Shown here piece after piece: positions 7,850 to 18,407 of a stretch of DNA of 64,000 nt (positions are counted from its first letter, which is position 1; every line of letters begins with the position of its first letter). The DNA is from Variovorax paradoxus (lineage in GTDB: Bacteria; Pseudomonadota; Gammaproteobacteria; Burkholderiales; Burkholderiaceae_C). A model generated the notes under the pieces. It ran no database searches, had not been told where the DNA came from, and saw only the letters and a program-made list of their open reading frames with translations. The translations under genes and the position numbers were made by a program. The stretch lies in NCBI RefSeq assembly GCF_024734665.1, contig NZ_CP102931.1:5392001-5456000 (forward strand), read 5' to 3'.

Positions 7850-10258
7850 ATGCAAGAAACTTCAAGCCCCAAAGGGCCAGCCAAGACCCCTCCCCCCAAG
7901 CGCCCGACCTGGCTGAAATGGCTGTTGCGCTTTTTCTTCTGGGGCTTCGGCATTGCCGCGGCCGGTGTGCTGGCGGTGCTTTGCGTGGTGGCGGTGGCTC
8001 TTGCCGTCGCGTATCCGAACCTGCCGGACATCAGCGAGCTCTCCGACTACCGGCCCAAACTGCCGCTGCGGGTGTTCTCGGCTGAAGGCACCCTGATCGG
8101 CGAATTCGGCGAGGAACGCCGCAATCTCACCCCGATTTCCGCCATTCCCAAGGTCGTGAAAGACGCCGTGCTCGCGGCCGAAGATGCACGCTTCTACGAC
8201 CACGGCGGCGTCGACTACAAGGGCATGGTGCGCGCGGGCCTGGCCAACATGAATCGCGTGAAAAGCCAAGGCGCATCGACCATCACGATGCAGGTGGCAC
8301 GCAACGTCTACCTGAGCTCGGAGAAGACGCTCACCCGCAAGATCTACGAGGTGCTGCTGACCTTCAAGCTGGAGCACCTGCTCACCAAGGACCAGATCTT
8401 CGAGATCTACTTGAACCAGATCTACCTCGGCAACCGCGCCTACGGCTTCGCCGCCGCCTCCGAAGCGTATTTCGGCAAGCCGTTGCAAGAGCTCACGATC
8501 GCACAGGCCGCCATGCTGGCTGGCCTGCCGAAGGCGCCGGGTGCGAACAACCCGGTCAACAATCCGCAGCGTGCGCGCGGCCGCCAGTTCTATGTGATCG
8601 ACCGCATGCAGGAAGCCGGCTTCATCAACGCCGAACAGGCCGCCGAAGCCAAGAAGGAAGAACTGCATCTGCGCGATGCCGCCGACCCGAACCGCCTGCA
8701 CGCCGAATACGTCGCGGAAACCGTGCGCCAGCTGATGTACGCCCAGTACGGCGACAGCACCTATACGCGCGGCCTGAAGGTCTACACCTCGCTGGTCGCG
8801 GCCGACCAGGCTGCAGCCTACAAGGCACTGCGCAAGGGCATCATGGACTACGAGCGCCGCCAGATCTATCGCGGCCCCGAGAAGTTCGTCGATCTGCCGA
8901 ACGACGCCAAGGAACTCGACGAGGCGGTGGACGACGCACTCAGCGACCACCCCGACAACGGCGACGTGATGGCAGCAGTCGTGCTCAAGGCCACGGCCAA
9001 GCAGATCGACGCCGTGCGCGGCAACGGCGACCCCGTGCAGATCACCGGCGACGGCCTCAAGCCCGCGCAGTCCGGCCTCTCCGACAAGGCTCCGCCCAAC
9101 ATCAAGATCCGTCGCGGCGCGGTCATCCGTGTGGTGAAGACGCTCAAGAACACCTGGGAAATCACGCAACTGCCCGAGGTGGAAGGCGCTTTCGTCGCCA
9201 TGGATCCGCGCGACGGCGCCATCAAGGCGCTGGTCGGCGGCTTCGATTTCGGCAAGAACAAGTTCAACCACGTGACGCAGGCCTGGCGCCAGCCGGGTTC
9301 GAGCTTCAAGCCATTCATCTATTCCGCGGCGCTTGAAAAGGGATTCACCCCGGCCACCGTCATCAACGACGGCCCCCTCTTCTTCGACGCCGGCACCACC
9401 GGCGGCCAGCCCTGGGAGCCCAAGAACTACGGCGGCGGCTACGACGGTCCGATGTCGATGCGCACCGCGCTGATGAAGTCGAAGAACCTCGTGTCGATCC
9501 GCATCCTGCAGTCCATCGGCACGCGCTACGCGCAGGAGTGGATCACCAACTTCGGCTTCGACAAGGACAAGCACCCGGCCTATCTGCCGATGGCGCTCGG
9601 CGCGGGCTCGGTCACGCCGATGCAGATGGCAGTGGGCTATTCTGTGTTCGCCAACGGCGGCTACCGCGTCAATCCGTACCTCGTGACCCGCATCACCGAC
9701 CACAAGGACAAGGTCCTGGTCGACAAACAACCGCCGCTGCTCAACGAGTCGCTGCGCGCCATTCCCCAGCGCAATGCCTTCATCATGGACACGCTGCTGA
9801 ATTCCGTGGCCCGCGCCGGCACCGCTGCCAAGGCGCAAGCCATGCTCAAGCGCCCCGACCTGTACGGCAAGACCGGCACCACCAACGACTCGCTGGATGC
9901 CTGGTTCGCGGGCTTCCAGCCGACCATGACGGCCATCTCGTGGATCGGCTACGACACACCGCGCAACCTGGGCGACCGCGAAACCGGCGGTGGCCTGAGC
10001 CTGCCGATCTGGATCACCTACATGGAAACCGCCATCAAGGGCGTGCCGGTGACTGAGCTATCGGCCAATCCGCCTTCAGGCATCGTGAGCGTCGGCGGCG
10101 AGTGGTACTACGACGACTACGCGCCAGGACGCGGCGTGGCAAGCCTGGGTGTGGAGTCCACGCCTGCGGCGCCAGCGGAAGCCCTGACCGGCGCCCCAGT
10201 GAGCCCGCCGGCCCCGCCCGAGGAGCGCAACCGCATCCTCGATCTTTTCCGTAACTGA
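7850..10258 (+). CDS. mrcA: Penicillin-binding protein 1A (class A, bifunctional)
   Basis: Peptidoglycan glycosyltransferase and transpeptidase (PonA/MrcA) acting in the periplasm. A membrane anchor spans about residues 25-54. The glycosyltransferase (GT51) domain has the catalytic Glu in EDARFYDHGGVDYKG (Glu111) and the QGASTITMQVARN and KILEI-like regions. The transpeptidase domain has SSFK (nucleophile Ser near residue 484), an SKN motif in KSKNLVSIR and KTGTT near residue 672. An OB-like insert lies between the domains, as in PBP1A. It is about 802 residues, normal for the family. It is divergent from pilM, the usual betaproteobacterial layout. Confidence 0.96.
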   Translation: MQETSSPKGPAKTPPPKRPTWLKWLLRFFFWGFGIAAAGVLAVLCVVAVALAVAYPNLPDISELSDYRPKLPLRVFSAEGTLIGEFGEERRNLTPISAIPKVVKDAVLAAEDARFYDHGGVDYKGMVRAGLANMNRVKSQGASTITMQVARNVYLSSEKTLTRKIYEVLLTFKLEHLLTKDQIFEIYLNQIYLGNRAYGFAAASEAYFGKPLQELTIAQAAMLAGLPKAPGANNPVNNPQRARGRQFYVIDRMQEAGFINAEQAAEAKKEELHLRDAADPNRLHAEYVAETVRQLMYAQYGDSTYTRGLKVYTSLVAADQAAAYKALRKGIMDYERRQIYRGPEKFVDLPNDAKELDEAVDDALSDHPDNGDVMAAVVLKATAKQIDAVRGNGDPVQITGDGLKPAQSGLSDKAPPNIKIRRGAVIRVVKTLKNTWEITQLPEVEGAFVAMDPRDGAIKALVGGFDFGKNKFNHVTQAWRQPGSSFKPFIYSAALEKGFTPATVINDGPLFFDAGTTGGQPWEPKNYGGGYDGPMSMRTALMKSKNLVSIRILQSIGTRYAQEWITNFGFDKDKHPAYLPMALGAGSVTPMQMAVGYSVFANGGYRVNPYLVTRITDHKDKVLVDKQPPLLNESLRAIPQRNAFIMDTLLNSVARAGTAAKAQAMLKRPDLYGKTGTTNDSLDAWFAGFQPTMTAISWIGYDTPRNLGDRETGGGLSLPIWITYMETAIKGVPVTELSANPPSGIVSVGGEWYYDDYAPGRGVASLGVESTPAAPAEALTGAPVSPPAPPEERNRILDLFRN

Positions 10259-10274
10259 CGGCGAAGACGAAGAA

Positions 10275-10607
10275 TCAGGCGGCCGCGAATGCCAGCGGCT
10301 GACCTGCCTGCAGGGTCGCCTCGCGCGACAGGTTGCCGAAGAATTCCTCCCCGGTCTTGGTATCGACCCAGACTTGGCCGTCATGGCGATAGTGGTAGCC
10401 GCCGGAGCGCGCGGCAAGCCAGATTTCCTGCAGGGGCTTTTGCAGATTCACGATCAACTGGCTGCCGTTGGGGAACGAAATCGTGATCATCCCGCCCACC
10501 CTCTGGTTGTCTATGTCGGCGTCGGTTGCCTCGTTGATACGGTCGCAGCCTTGCTCGATGGCGGCGAGCGCGGCTTCGGCGCGGTCCATGTACTCGGTGT
10601 CGGTCAT
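10275..10607 (-). CDS. cyaY: Iron donor protein CyaY (frataxin)
   Basis: Bacterial frataxin, an iron-binding protein that modulates Fe-S cluster assembly by IscS. The 110-residue protein begins [20 protein letters not shown], has the acidic first helix, then the beta sheet [18 protein letters not shown] and the signature [17 protein letters not shown] longer open frame exists, but the ATG at 10605-10607 matches the family start. It is divergent from lptM with only 12 bases between the starts, so the promoters must overlap the opposing coding regions. Confidence 0.95.
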   Translation of the reverse strand: MTDTEYMDRAEAALAAIEQGCDRINEATDADIDNQRVGGMITISFPNGSQLIVNLQKPLQEIWLAARSGGYHYRHDGQVWVDTKTGEEFFGNLSREATLQAGQPLAFAAA

Positions 10608-10619
10608 TACAATTTCGCT

Positions 10620-10910
10620 ATGTTGAACGTTCGCCAAATTCTAGTGAGCACCCGCGCCCGCGCTGCGCTCATGGTCTGCCTCGTCGCAGGCGCTGCCGGT
10701 CTGGTTGCTTGCGGACAGCGCGGTGCGCTGTACCTGCCGACCGATCCTGCCGCCGCCGGACGAGCCACGTTGCCGCAGTTGATGACGCCCGAAAGCTTGC
10801 GGTCATCGTCCTCCAGCGAGGCGGCGCCCGCACCAGCGGCTGCCGCAAGTGCCCCGGCCGCCGCTGCCAGCGCACCGGCCAGCAGCAACAGCACGGAACC
10901 GCGCAAGTGA
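10620..10910 (+). CDS. lptM: LPS translocon maturation chaperone LptM (YifL-type small lipoprotein)
   Basis: Small outer-membrane lipoprotein that assists LptD maturation. The signal [16 protein letters not shown] ends in a lipobox, followed by the LptM core GQRGALYLP. An Ala/Ser/Pro-rich tail of about 45 residues ([18 protein letters not shown]) follows and is probably unstructured. The gene ends with a GTGA overlap with lysA, the usual order in proteobacteria. The ATG at 10620 was chosen as the first start after the cyaY divergence; it is 96 residues. Confidence 0.88.
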   Translation: MLNVRQILVSTRARAALMVCLVAGAAGLVACGQRGALYLPTDPAAAGRATLPQLMTPESLRSSSSSEAAPAPAAAASAPAAAASAPASSNSTEPRK

Positions 10911-12193
10911 GCCCCGGTATCACATCCCCCGCCCTCCCCGGCCAGCCGCACATTGCCGAGCGCGACGGCGCGCTGCACGTCGAAGGCGTTGCGCTCGACG
11001 CACTGGCCCGCGAGCATGGCACCCCTCTTTTTGTCTACTCGAAGCAGTGGATGCTGGACGCCCTGGCGGCCTACCAGCGCGGCTTCGAAGGTCGCGATGC
11101 GCTGATTTGCTATGCGATGAAGGCCAATTCGTCGCTCGGCGTGCTGCGCGTTTTCGCGGAGGCCGGCTGCGGCTTCGACATCGTCTCGGGCGGTGAACTG
11201 GCTCGCGTGCTGGCCGTCGGCGCCGATCCGAAGAAGATCATCTTCTCGGGCGTCGGCAAGACGCGCGCGGAAATGCGCGAGGCCCTCGCCGCCGGCATCG
11301 CCTGCTTCAACGTCGAGAGCGAAGCCGAGCTCGACGTTCTCAACGAAGTGGCGGTGGCCGAAGGCAAGCGCGCGCCCATCAGCATTCGCATCAATCCGAA
11401 CGTCGACCCGAAGACGCATCCGTACATCTCCACCGGCCTCAAAGGCAACAAGTTCGGTATCGCGCACGACCGCGCGGTCGAGGCCTACCGGCATGCCGCA
11501 AGGCTGCCGGGCCTGGAAGTGGTCGGCATCGACTGCCACATCGGCTCGCAGATCACCGAAGCCTCGCCCTACCTCGACGCCTGCGATCGCGTGCTCGACC
11601 TGGTCGAGGCAATCGAGACGGCCGGCGTGCCGATCCATCACCTGGACTTCGGCGGTGGCCTGGGCATCGACTACAACGGCGAAGTCCCGCCCAAGGCCGA
11701 TGCGCTGTGGCAGCAGTTGCTCGCCAAGCTCGACGCGCGCGGCTTCGGCCAGCGCAAGCTGGTGATCGAGCCCGGCCGCTCGCTGGTCGGCAATGCTGGC
11801 GTGTGCGTGACCGAGGTGCTCTACACCAAGCCGGGCGAGGACAAGAACTTCTGCATCGTCGACGCGGCCATGAACGATCTGCCGCGCCCTGCGATGTACC
11901 AGGCCTTCCAGCGTATCGTGCCGGTGCGCACGCGCGCCGGCGACGCACCGACCTACGATGTGGTTGGCCCAGTCTGCGAAAGCGGCGACTGGATCGGCCG
12001 CGACCGCGCGCTCAACGTGGTGGCGGGCGACCTGCTGGCGGTGCTGTCGGCGGGCGCGTACTGCATGAGCATGTCCAGCAACTACAACACGCGCGGCCGT
12101 GCCGCCGAGGTGCTGGTGAGTGGCGCCAGCGCCAGGCTGATCCGCCGTCGCGAGACGATGGAAGACCAGCTGCGCAGCGAGATCGACGGCTGA
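10907..12193 (+). CDS. lysA: Diaminopimelate decarboxylase LysA
   Basis: Last step of lysine synthesis: PLP-dependent decarboxylation of meso-diaminopimelate. The PLP lysine is in CYAMKANS (Lys72). The group IV decarboxylase fold shows GFDIVSGGELARVLAVG, the PLP-phosphate glycine loop HHLDFGGGLGIDY, EPGRSLVGNAG and the second-subunit catalytic Cys in GPVCESGDWI. The start is a GTG overlapping the lptM stop (GTGA), giving about 428 residues, close to the family norm of 415-430. It is convergent with msrQ, nine bases away. Confidence 0.97.
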   Translation: MSPGITSPALPGQPHIAERDGALHVEGVALDALAREHGTPLFVYSKQWMLDALAAYQRGFEGRDALICYAMKANSSLGVLRVFAEAGCGFDIVSGGELARVLAVGADPKKIIFSGVGKTRAEMREALAAGIACFNVESEAELDVLNEVAVAEGKRAPISIRINPNVDPKTHPYISTGLKGNKFGIAHDRAVEAYRHAARLPGLEVVGIDCHIGSQITEASPYLDACDRVLDLVEAIETAGVPIHHLDFGGGLGIDYNGEVPPKADALWQQLLAKLDARGFGQRKLVIEPGRSLVGNAGVCVTEVLYTKPGEDKNFCIVDAAMNDLPRPAMYQAFQRIVPVRTRAGDAPTYDVVGPVCESGDWIGRDRALNVVAGDLLAVLSAGAYCMSMSSNYNTRGRAAEVLVSGASARLIRRRETMEDQLRSEIDG

Positions 12194-12202
12194 TTACTGC
12201 CG

Positions 12203-12868
12203 TCAGTTGGTGCGCAGCGGCTTCTCGCTGTTGCGCACCGCGCCTGCTGCCCCTGCTGCCGGCTTCGCCCTGCGCTTGCTCGCAAAATTCCACACGCGCC
12301 ACGCGAGCAGCACCCCGATGATCGCAACGTAGATGAACACTTCGGCGAAGTTGTTCTTGCCCGCGCGCATCCAGAAGAAGTGCAGCAAGCCCAGGCCCGC
12401 GATCACGTAGACCAGCTTGTGCAGCATCTGCCAACGCCTGGCACCCATCGCCTTGATCGCGCGATTGAACGACGTGGCCGCCAGCGGCGTCAGCAGCACG
12501 AAGGCCGAGAAGCCCACCAGGATGAACGGCCGCTTCGCGATGTCCTTGGCGATGTCGCCCCACTCGAAGCCCATGTCGAACCAGCTGTAGCACAGCAGGT
12601 GCAGCACCACGTAGAAGTAGGCGAACAGGCCCAGCATGCGCCGATAGCGCGCAAGCGCGTTCCATTTGCTGATGACGCGCAGCGGCGTCACCGCCAGCAC
12701 GATGCAGATGAAGCGCAGCGTCCAGTCGCCCGTGGCGCGGATCAGGAACTCGGCGGGGTTGGCGCCGAGTCCGTCCGTGAACGCGCCGTAGGCCAGCCGT
12801 GCGAACGGCAGCAGGCACAGCAAAAAGATGACCGGCTTGGTCGCCGGGTGCATGAGCAGCTTGTTCAT
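12203..12868 (-). CDS. msrQ: MsrPQ system heme-binding membrane subunit MsrQ
   Basis: Inner-membrane b-type heme protein that passes electrons from the quinone pool or flavin reductase to the periplasmic methionine sulfoxide reductase MsrP. Six hydrophobic helices are visible in 221 residues, with the ferric-reductase-like core RRMLGLFAYFYVVLHLLCYS (heme His) and WQMLHKLVYVIAGLGLLHFF. It lies 28 bases downstream of msrP on the same strand. Confidence 0.96.
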   Translation of the reverse strand: MNKLLMHPATKPVIFLLCLLPFARLAYGAFTDGLGANPAEFLIRATGDWTLRFICIVLAVTPLRVISKWNALARYRRMLGLFAYFYVVLHLLCYSWFDMGFEWGDIAKDIAKRPFILVGFSAFVLLTPLAATSFNRAIKAMGARRWQMLHKLVYVIAGLGLLHFFWMRAGKNNFAEVFIYVAIIGVLLAWRVWNFASKRRAKPAAGAAGAVRNSEKPLRTN

Positions 12869-12896
12869 GGAGCGATGGCCGGGTGCAGAAGCGGGC

Positions 12897-13925
<1,029 letters not shown>

Positions 13926-14041
13926 GACAGGCCTTTCGCGTGAATCGTTGTGCTCAGGGTAGTTCGTGACCGACCCTGATTTGGTTACGCGCCGTCGCGG
14001 CGCGCGGTTTCAATTCTTCGCGAAAGACCGCAAGCTTGCGT

Positions 14042-15358
14042 CTACAGCGTGCCGTAGCTGTGCAACCCGCTCAGGAACATGTTCACGCCAAGGAAGGCGA
14101 AAGTGGTGACCGCCAGCCCGCCCAGCGCCCACCAGGCGGCCACGGTGCCGCGCAGGCCCTTCACGAGCCGCATGTGCAGCCAGGCCGCATAGTTGAGCCA
14201 GACGATCAGCGCCCAGGTTTCCTTCGGGTCCCAGCTCCAGTAGCCGCCCCAGGCGTCGGCAGCCCACAGGGCGCCCAGCACGGTGGCGATGGTGAAGAAG
14301 GCGAAGCCGACGGTGATCGACTTGTACATGACGTCGTCGAGCACATCGTTGGCCGGCAGGCGCGCCGCGATGCGCTTGCGCCCGAGCAGGATGCCCGCCG
14401 CAATCAGCGCCGAGATGCCCGCATAGACCACCCAGTAGCTGCCGCCGGCTTCCTGCACGCGCTGGCGGAATGCCACCGGCACGAAGCACAGCGCCACGCC
14501 CAGCAGCCAGATCGGCGTGAGCTTGTACCAGCGAGTCTCGTTGGCCTGCTCCTTGATGAGATAGGCGAAGGCGACCATGGCCGACAGCGCGAAGGTGCCG
14601 TAGCCGATGAAGTTGGCCGGCACGTGCAGCTTCATCCACCAACTCTGCAGCGCAGGCACCAGCGGCTGGATTTCATGTGCCTCGCGCACGATCGTGTACC
14701 AGAGCAGGAAGCCGACCGCCGCGCTCACCACCAGCATCACGAAGGCGCCGAGCGCACGCGTGTTGTAGCGCTCTTCGAAGTAGAGGTAGAACGCAGCCGT
14801 CAGCCAGCAGAACAGCACGAACACTTCGTACAGATTGCTGACCGGGATGTGGCCGATGTCCGGGCCGAGCAGGTGGCTTTCGTACCAGCGCACCATGGTG
14901 CCGATCAGCGCCATCGTGACGGCAGCCCAGGTCAGGCGCGAGCCGATCATGTCGAAGGTGTCCGACTGCTTGCCGCCGAAGAAGCCGAGCCAGTAGAACA
15001 GCGTGCCCATGAAGAACAGCATGCTCATCCAGAGGATGGCCGACTGGCTCGACAAAAAGTACTTGAGCCAGAACACCGTGTCGGCGCGCGCCAGGTCGCC
15101 CTGGTACGAGGCAATGGCCAGCAGCGACGCCGCGGCCACCACGATAGCCAGCACGCGCAGCGGCCGCCAGAACCAGCCGATGGAGATCATCGCGATCACC
15201 GCGGCAATGAGGATCGGCTTCTCGTAGTAGTCCATCGACCCCGCATAGCGCGCGAACGCGAACAGGCCGCCGGCCAGCACCAGCGCCGCGAACACCCAGT
15301 CGAACAGGTTGCGGCGCGAGAGCCAGCTTTCATTGAGCGTGAGGGTCGTGGTGTTCAT
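14042..15358 (-). CDS. ccsB: System II cytochrome c biogenesis protein, CcsA/ResC-type (CcsB in TIGRFAM naming)
   Basis: Polytopic membrane protein that, with ResB, exports heme and attaches it to c-type apocytochromes. The WWD heme-handling motif AWGGYWSWDPKETWALIVWL is near the C-terminus, with flanking histidines in WLHMRL and in periplasmic loops (MVRWYESHLLGPDIG). About ten transmembrane helices in 438 residues. The ATG at 15356-15358 overlaps the resB stop (ATGA) and removes an upstream extension that lacks family sequence. Names differ between systems: this is CcsA in Bordetella usage and CcsB in many genome annotations. Confidence 0.95.
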   Translation of the reverse strand: MNTTTLTLNESWLSRRNLFDWVFAALVLAGGLFAFARYAGSMDYYEKPILIAAVIAMISIGWFWRPLRVLAIVVAAASLLAIASYQGDLARADTVFWLKYFLSSQSAILWMSMLFFMGTLFYWLGFFGGKQSDTFDMIGSRLTWAAVTMALIGTMVRWYESHLLGPDIGHIPVSNLYEVFVLFCWLTAAFYLYFEERYNTRALGAFVMLVVSAAVGFLLWYTIVREAHEIQPLVPALQSWWMKLHVPANFIGYGTFALSAMVAFAYLIKEQANETRWYKLTPIWLLGVALCFVPVAFRQRVQEAGGSYWVVYAGISALIAAGILLGRKRIAARLPANDVLDDVMYKSITVGFAFFTIATVLGALWAADAWGGYWSWDPKETWALIVWLNYAAWLHMRLVKGLRGTVAAWWALGGLAVTTFAFLGVNMFLSGLHSYGTL

Positions 15359-17535
15359 GGTGTCTCGGGTTCTGTCTTGTTCAGGGCGAGCAACTTGCGT
15401 TTGAGGTGCTCGAATTCGCGGTCGCTGTCCATGGTCTTGCGATTGACCGAGAACGCCATCGTGGCGGCTGTCTCCAATTTGTCGCCGTCGGTCCCGTTGC
15501 CATCGGGCGTCAGCCACACCCAGAGGCGCCGCTCACGCACGTACAGCATGGCAAAAATCCCGACGATCAGCAACAGACAGCCCAGATAGACGACGTTCTT
15601 GCCAGGGGCGCGCGCCACCTGGAACACGCTGGCCTGCACCTGGGTGAAGTCGGTCATCATCATCGCGACAGGGGCCGGGTAGAAGTGCGCGTCGCTGATG
15701 GCCAGCACGGCCTGGGTCAGGTAGGCCTGCGACTTCTCGTCGTTCGGCAGCGCGGCCAGGCCGGCGCCTTCGCGGCTCAGGTTGAGCACTTCGAACAGCA
15801 CATCGTTCAGGATGCGCACCAGCACGCCGCCTGCGCGCTCGCGCTCGGCCTCGGGCACGTTGACTTCCATGAACTCTGCAATCGCCTGCCAGCCGCCTAC
15901 GGTGGTGGCGTCGGCCTTGGCACGCTCGCTGCCCGAGAACAGCGCCAGCGCGCGCGCGGCCGACACGCGCAGCTGCTCGGCCATTTCGGGGCGCTTGGGG
16001 TCGGTCGCCTTGGCGATGTAGCGCTCGATGGCGCGCGCGCGGGTGTCGGCGTCGCCGAGTGCGGCACGCATGCGCACGAAACCATCCATCGAGCCCTGCT
16101 CGTCGGCCGGCACGCGCAGGTAGCGGAACGGGTCTTCGGGCTTCTCGCGCATGCCGAGCAGGAACACCGGTTGGCCGTCGCCGGTGTCGACCGGCACCAT
16201 GTAGTTTTGATATTCGCGCGCCTGGCCGGCGGCATCGCGCAGCTTGTAGCCGATGCTCGGGCCGATGTTGCGCAGCACCTTCGGCTTGTTGGTCTTGTTG
16301 GCGGCGCCCAGGCGCGATTCGATGTCGTGGCGCAGGTCGACCTTGCGCACGTCGGCGCCGCTGCCCATGACGCCGGCGTCGGCGAAGTTCTCGACGTTGA
16401 TCACGCGCAGCGCGGCGTATTCGAGCGTGAGCTTGTCCTTGCCGTTGGTGATCTCGGTGCTCGGGCCGCCGATGATGCCTTCCACTTCGAAAGACTTGGC
16501 AGCGGCCGCCATCGGCACCGCCTTGAGCTTCACCTTGGAGCCGCCATCATCGAAGCTCGACTGGTAGATCTCCACGCCCTTGTAGCTGGCCGGGTGGTTG
16601 ACCTCGATGCGCGCAGGCACCTGCTCGCCGGTCTCGCGGTCGTGCAGCACCACCTCGCTTGCAAAGAGTTTGGGCATACCGGTCGAGTAGTAGTCGACGA
16701 TGAACTTCTTCAGCTCGATTGAGAACGGCAGCTCCTGCAGCAGCACGCCGTCGGATTGGTTCAGGATGGCCACGCTGCCCTGCCCGCCCTCGGGCACGAG
16801 GATGTTGCCGCGGAAGGTCGGGTTGCTGGCGGACAGGCGGTGCTCCGGCGCCACGTCAGCGATCATGCCGCCGCCGGTGAACACGCTCTTGCCGTTGAAC
16901 CAGGTCTGCGCGCGCACCACGAGATCGCCGTCGAGCAGGCCGCCGATGCACACCAGCACGATCGCGCTGTGGGCCGCGATGTAACCGAGCTTGTGGGCGC
17001 CGCCGGCACGCGCCGCGACCATCCAGCCCGCGGAAGTCGGTCGGCTGCCGTCGACAGCCTCGCGCTGCTGCAGCTTGACCTTCCAGCCGCCGCTCACCAG
17101 CAGTTGCCCGATGCGGTTGGCCGCCGCTTCGGGCGTTTCACCGAGCCGGTTCTCCGCGCGTTGGCCGAAGGCCTTCAGGCTCTGCGCACGGATGTCTTCC
17201 TTGAAGGTCTTGAGGTCGACCAGGATGCGCGGCGTGTTGCGCGCAATGCACAGCGTGGTGCTGATCACGAGGAACAGCAGGATCAGCAGGAACCACCAGG
17301 CGCTGTAGATCGAGTCGAGCCGCGCCGCGCGGAACAGCTCGGCCCAGAACGGCCCGAACTGGTTGATGTAGTTGTTGATCGGCTCGTGCTGCTTGAGCAC
17401 GGTGCCGATGATCGATGCGATGCAGATGATGGTGAGCAGCGCGATCGCGAAGCGCATCGACGAAAACAGCTCCACCGCAGCACGAAGCATCTGCGGGCCG
17501 CGATGAACGCGAAGGCCATGGGTGGAGACGGACAT
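15355..17535 (-). CDS. resB: System II cytochrome c biogenesis protein ResB (Ccs1)
   Basis: Large partner of the CcsA-type protein in System II cytochrome c assembly; thought to deliver apocytochrome and form the heme channel. It has the ResB opening SMRFAIALLTIICIASIIGT, further helices at YSAWWFLLILLFLVISTTLC and LGYIAAHSAIVLVCIGGLLD, a long periplasmic domain (about residues 230-620), and a last helix VYLGCLLLIVGIFAMLYV. It is 726 residues, typical for beta-proteobacteria. It overlaps the CcsA-type gene downstream, forming a two-gene unit separated from the upstream cytochrome gene by a terminator. Confidence 0.95.
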   Translation of the reverse strand: MSVSTHGLRVHRGPQMLRAAVELFSSMRFAIALLTIICIASIIGTVLKQHEPINNYINQFGPFWAELFRAARLDSIYSAWWFLLILLFLVISTTLCIARNTPRILVDLKTFKEDIRAQSLKAFGQRAENRLGETPEAAANRIGQLLVSGGWKVKLQQREAVDGSRPTSAGWMVAARAGGAHKLGYIAAHSAIVLVCIGGLLDGDLVVRAQTWFNGKSVFTGGGMIADVAPEHRLSASNPTFRGNILVPEGGQGSVAILNQSDGVLLQELPFSIELKKFIVDYYSTGMPKLFASEVVLHDRETGEQVPARIEVNHPASYKGVEIYQSSFDDGGSKVKLKAVPMAAAAKSFEVEGIIGGPSTEITNGKDKLTLEYAALRVINVENFADAGVMGSGADVRKVDLRHDIESRLGAANKTNKPKVLRNIGPSIGYKLRDAAGQAREYQNYMVPVDTGDGQPVFLLGMREKPEDPFRYLRVPADEQGSMDGFVRMRAALGDADTRARAIERYIAKATDPKRPEMAEQLRVSAARALALFSGSERAKADATTVGGWQAIAEFMEVNVPEAERERAGGVLVRILNDVLFEVLNLSREGAGLAALPNDEKSQAYLTQAVLAISDAHFYPAPVAMMMTDFTQVQASVFQVARAPGKNVVYLGCLLLIVGIFAMLYVRERRLWVWLTPDGNGTDGDKLETAATMAFSVNRKTMDSDREFEHLKRKLLALNKTEPETP

Positions 17536-17566
17536 CGGGCGAAGGTAAGGGAAGAAGGGAAAAAAG

Positions 17567-17601
17567 CAAAAAGGCGGGCCATCCTGCTGGATCGGCCCGC
17601 C
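17567..17601 (-). terminator. Rho-independent terminator after the cytochrome c4 gene
   Basis: GGCGGGCCATCC (17573-17584) pairs with GGATCGGCCCGCC (17589-17601) around a TGCT loop with one bulged base. Read on the minus strand the stem is followed by TTTTTGCTTTTTT, a strong U-tract. It ends the cytochrome c4 transcript 54 bases after its stop and shields resB-ccsB. Confidence 0.85.
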
Positions 17602-17654
17602 CTTTGTTTGGGGTTGTTGTCGGCGGTTAGTTCACGCTCTGGAGCGCATCGTCA

Positions 17655-18335
17655 TCAGCGCAAGCCGGCAATGTAGTCCGCCACGGCGGCAATTTCGCGG
17701 TCGTTGAGCTTGGCAGCGACGCCGGTCATGGGGCCGCTGTTGGTGCGCACGGGAGTGCCGTCGCCGCGGAAGGCCTTGAGCTGGGCCACGGTGTAGTCGG
17801 CGTTCTGGCCGCCCAGGCGCGGGTATTGAGCGGGCAAGCCGGCGCCGTTGGGGCTGTGGCAGCCGGCGCAGGCGGGGATGGAGCGCTCACCGATACCGCC
17901 GCGGTAGATCTTCTCGCCCAAGGCCACGGTGTCCTTGCTCTTCGAGAAGCCGGTCTTGACCTTCTTCGAAGCCACGAACCATGCGATGTCGCGCATGTCC
18001 TGGTCGCTGAGGTTCGCAGCCATGGGACTCATGACGCTGTTCTTGCGCTTGCCGGACTTGAAGTCTTCCAGCTGCTTGAGGATGTATTCGGGATGCTGTT
18101 GTGCCAGCTTGGGATTGGCCGCGATGGTCGAGTTGCCGTCGGCGTTGTGGCATGACGCGCAGCTCTGCACCGTTGGAGTGCTCGCATTGAACAGCGTGTC
18201 CCCCTTGGCGGGGTCCGGCTTGGCCGGTTTTGCAGGCGCCGCGGCCGGAGCAGCCGCGTGTTCATCGGCTGCAAAACTCGCGCTGGATGCGATGCCCACG
18301 AGGGCTGCAAGCAGAATATTGGCAAACAACTTCAT
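17655..18335 (-). CDS. Diheme cytochrome c4-type protein
   Basis: Exported electron carrier with two c-type hemes. The signal peptide MKLFANILLAALVGIASSAS is followed by an Ala/Pro-rich linker (about residues 26-43). Two heme sites are visible, CASCH (Cys59, Cys62, His63) and CAGCH in the second half, each half with its own Met ligand candidate (SVMSPMAANLSD and SGPMTGVAAKL). The two halves align as a duplicated cytochrome fold, as in the c4 family. The ATG at 18333-18335 was preferred over one nine codons upstream because it starts the signal peptide. It sits next to the cytochrome c assembly genes but has its own terminator. Confidence 0.92.
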   Translation of the reverse strand: MKLFANILLAALVGIASSASFAADEHAAAPAAAPAKPAKPDPAKGDTLFNASTPTVQSCASCHNADGNSTIAANPKLAQQHPEYILKQLEDFKSGKRKNSVMSPMAANLSDQDMRDIAWFVASKKVKTGFSKSKDTVALGEKIYRGGIGERSIPACAGCHSPNGAGLPAQYPRLGGQNADYTVAQLKAFRGDGTPVRTNSGPMTGVAAKLNDREIAAVADYIAGLR

Positions 18336-18407
18336 ATCGGGGGCTTCGAATTTATGGCGCAAAACCTCACGATTCTACAATGTGGGTCTTGTTTCGAAAG
18401 TCCGTAG

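Noticed and set aside
7862..9838. Minus-strand open frame of 658 codons
   Set aside because: It is antisense to ponA, whose SxxK, SKN and KTG motifs are intact.
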